Positions 13,547-13,562 of a DNA stretch of 13,562 nucleotides are shown one piece after another. Every line of letters starts with the position of its first letter. The first letter of the stretch is position 1. The translations under genes were made by a program, and so were the position numbers. Location: NCBI GenBank assembly GCA_900770405.1, contig CAAGKL010000165.1, positions 1 through 13,562 of the forward strand, written 5' to 3'. The notes beneath the pieces were generated by a model, which was given only the letters and a program-made list of their open reading frames with translations, was not told where the DNA came from and made no database searches. The DNA comes from Clostridia bacterium. GTDB taxonomy: Bacteria > Bacillota > Clostridia > UBA1381.

Positions 13547-13562
13547 AGATCGGAAGAGCACA
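13547..13562. other. Illumina adapter remnant (right end)
   Basis: AGATCGGAAGAGCACA is the start of the Illumina TruSeq read-through adapter and is the reverse complement of the sequence at the left end. It is not genomic, and it supplies a false start (GTG) and five false residues to the citrate synthase frame. Confidence 0.97.

Noticed and set aside
1..13562. 15-bp perfect inverted repeats at the two ends, as in a linear plasmid or mobile element
   Set aside because: They are exactly the Illumina adapter and its complement, and both interrupt normal chromosomal genes.

Overview
The window reads as a chromosomal contig from an uncultured anaerobe of the class Clostridia (Bacillota). It is moderately GC-rich in coding DNA, with AT-rich intergenic promoters. 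The assignment rests on sigma-A consensus promoters, strong AGGAGG/GAGGTG ribosome binding sites, short T-tailed terminators, spmA-spmB, a PPi-type phosphofructokinase, metal-dependent (iPGM) phosphoglycerate mutase, and a thymidylate synthase with the TPCxY/YPCxY-type active site seen in Bacillota. Genus cannot be read from the sequence. Both ends carry leftover Illumina adapter: bases 1-15 and 13547-13562 are reverse complements of each other and are not genomic, so the biological sequence runs from 16 to 13546 and both terminal genes are cut.

Layout. 16-1064 (-): PPi-type phosphofructokinase, 3' end missing, behind a perfect TTGACA-17-TATAAT promoter. 1158-3022 (-): ribokinase and nucleoside hydrolase with ATGA coupling and a good terminator, together turning ribonucleosides into base plus ribose-5-phosphate. 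3153-4140 (+): a divergent AraC-type regulator and a small two-helix membrane protein. 4170-5468 (-): a divergent sodium:amino acid symporter (AGCS), whose terminator is shared with the small membrane protein. 5544-9269 (-): pgk-tpiA-gpmI with its own promoter and terminator, lower glycolysis. 9299-10377 (-): spmA-spmB, coupled through a TTGA overlap. 10396-11906 (+): thyA and dfrA, dTMP synthesis and folate recycling. 12046-13149 (-): a small lipoprotein and a LUD-domain protein. 13235-13546 (-): C-terminal part of citrate synthase.

Several likely starts differ from the longest ORF: the AraC regulator at ATG 3153, pgk at ATG 9183, spmB at TTG 9811, dfrA at ATG 11418 and the lipoprotein at ATG 12432. 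No gene-free stretch exceeds 300 bases. I see no tRNA, rRNA, CRISPR array, transposase, prophage gene or known riboswitch.

This is mainly core metabolism and I did not find an obvious new system. The most interesting points are a possible H-type pseudoknot between tpiA and gpmI, an AGCS transporter lacking the family signature motifs, a nucleoside hydrolase with Trp in place of the usual catalytic His, and a palindrome lying over the -10 box of the phosphofructokinase promoter.
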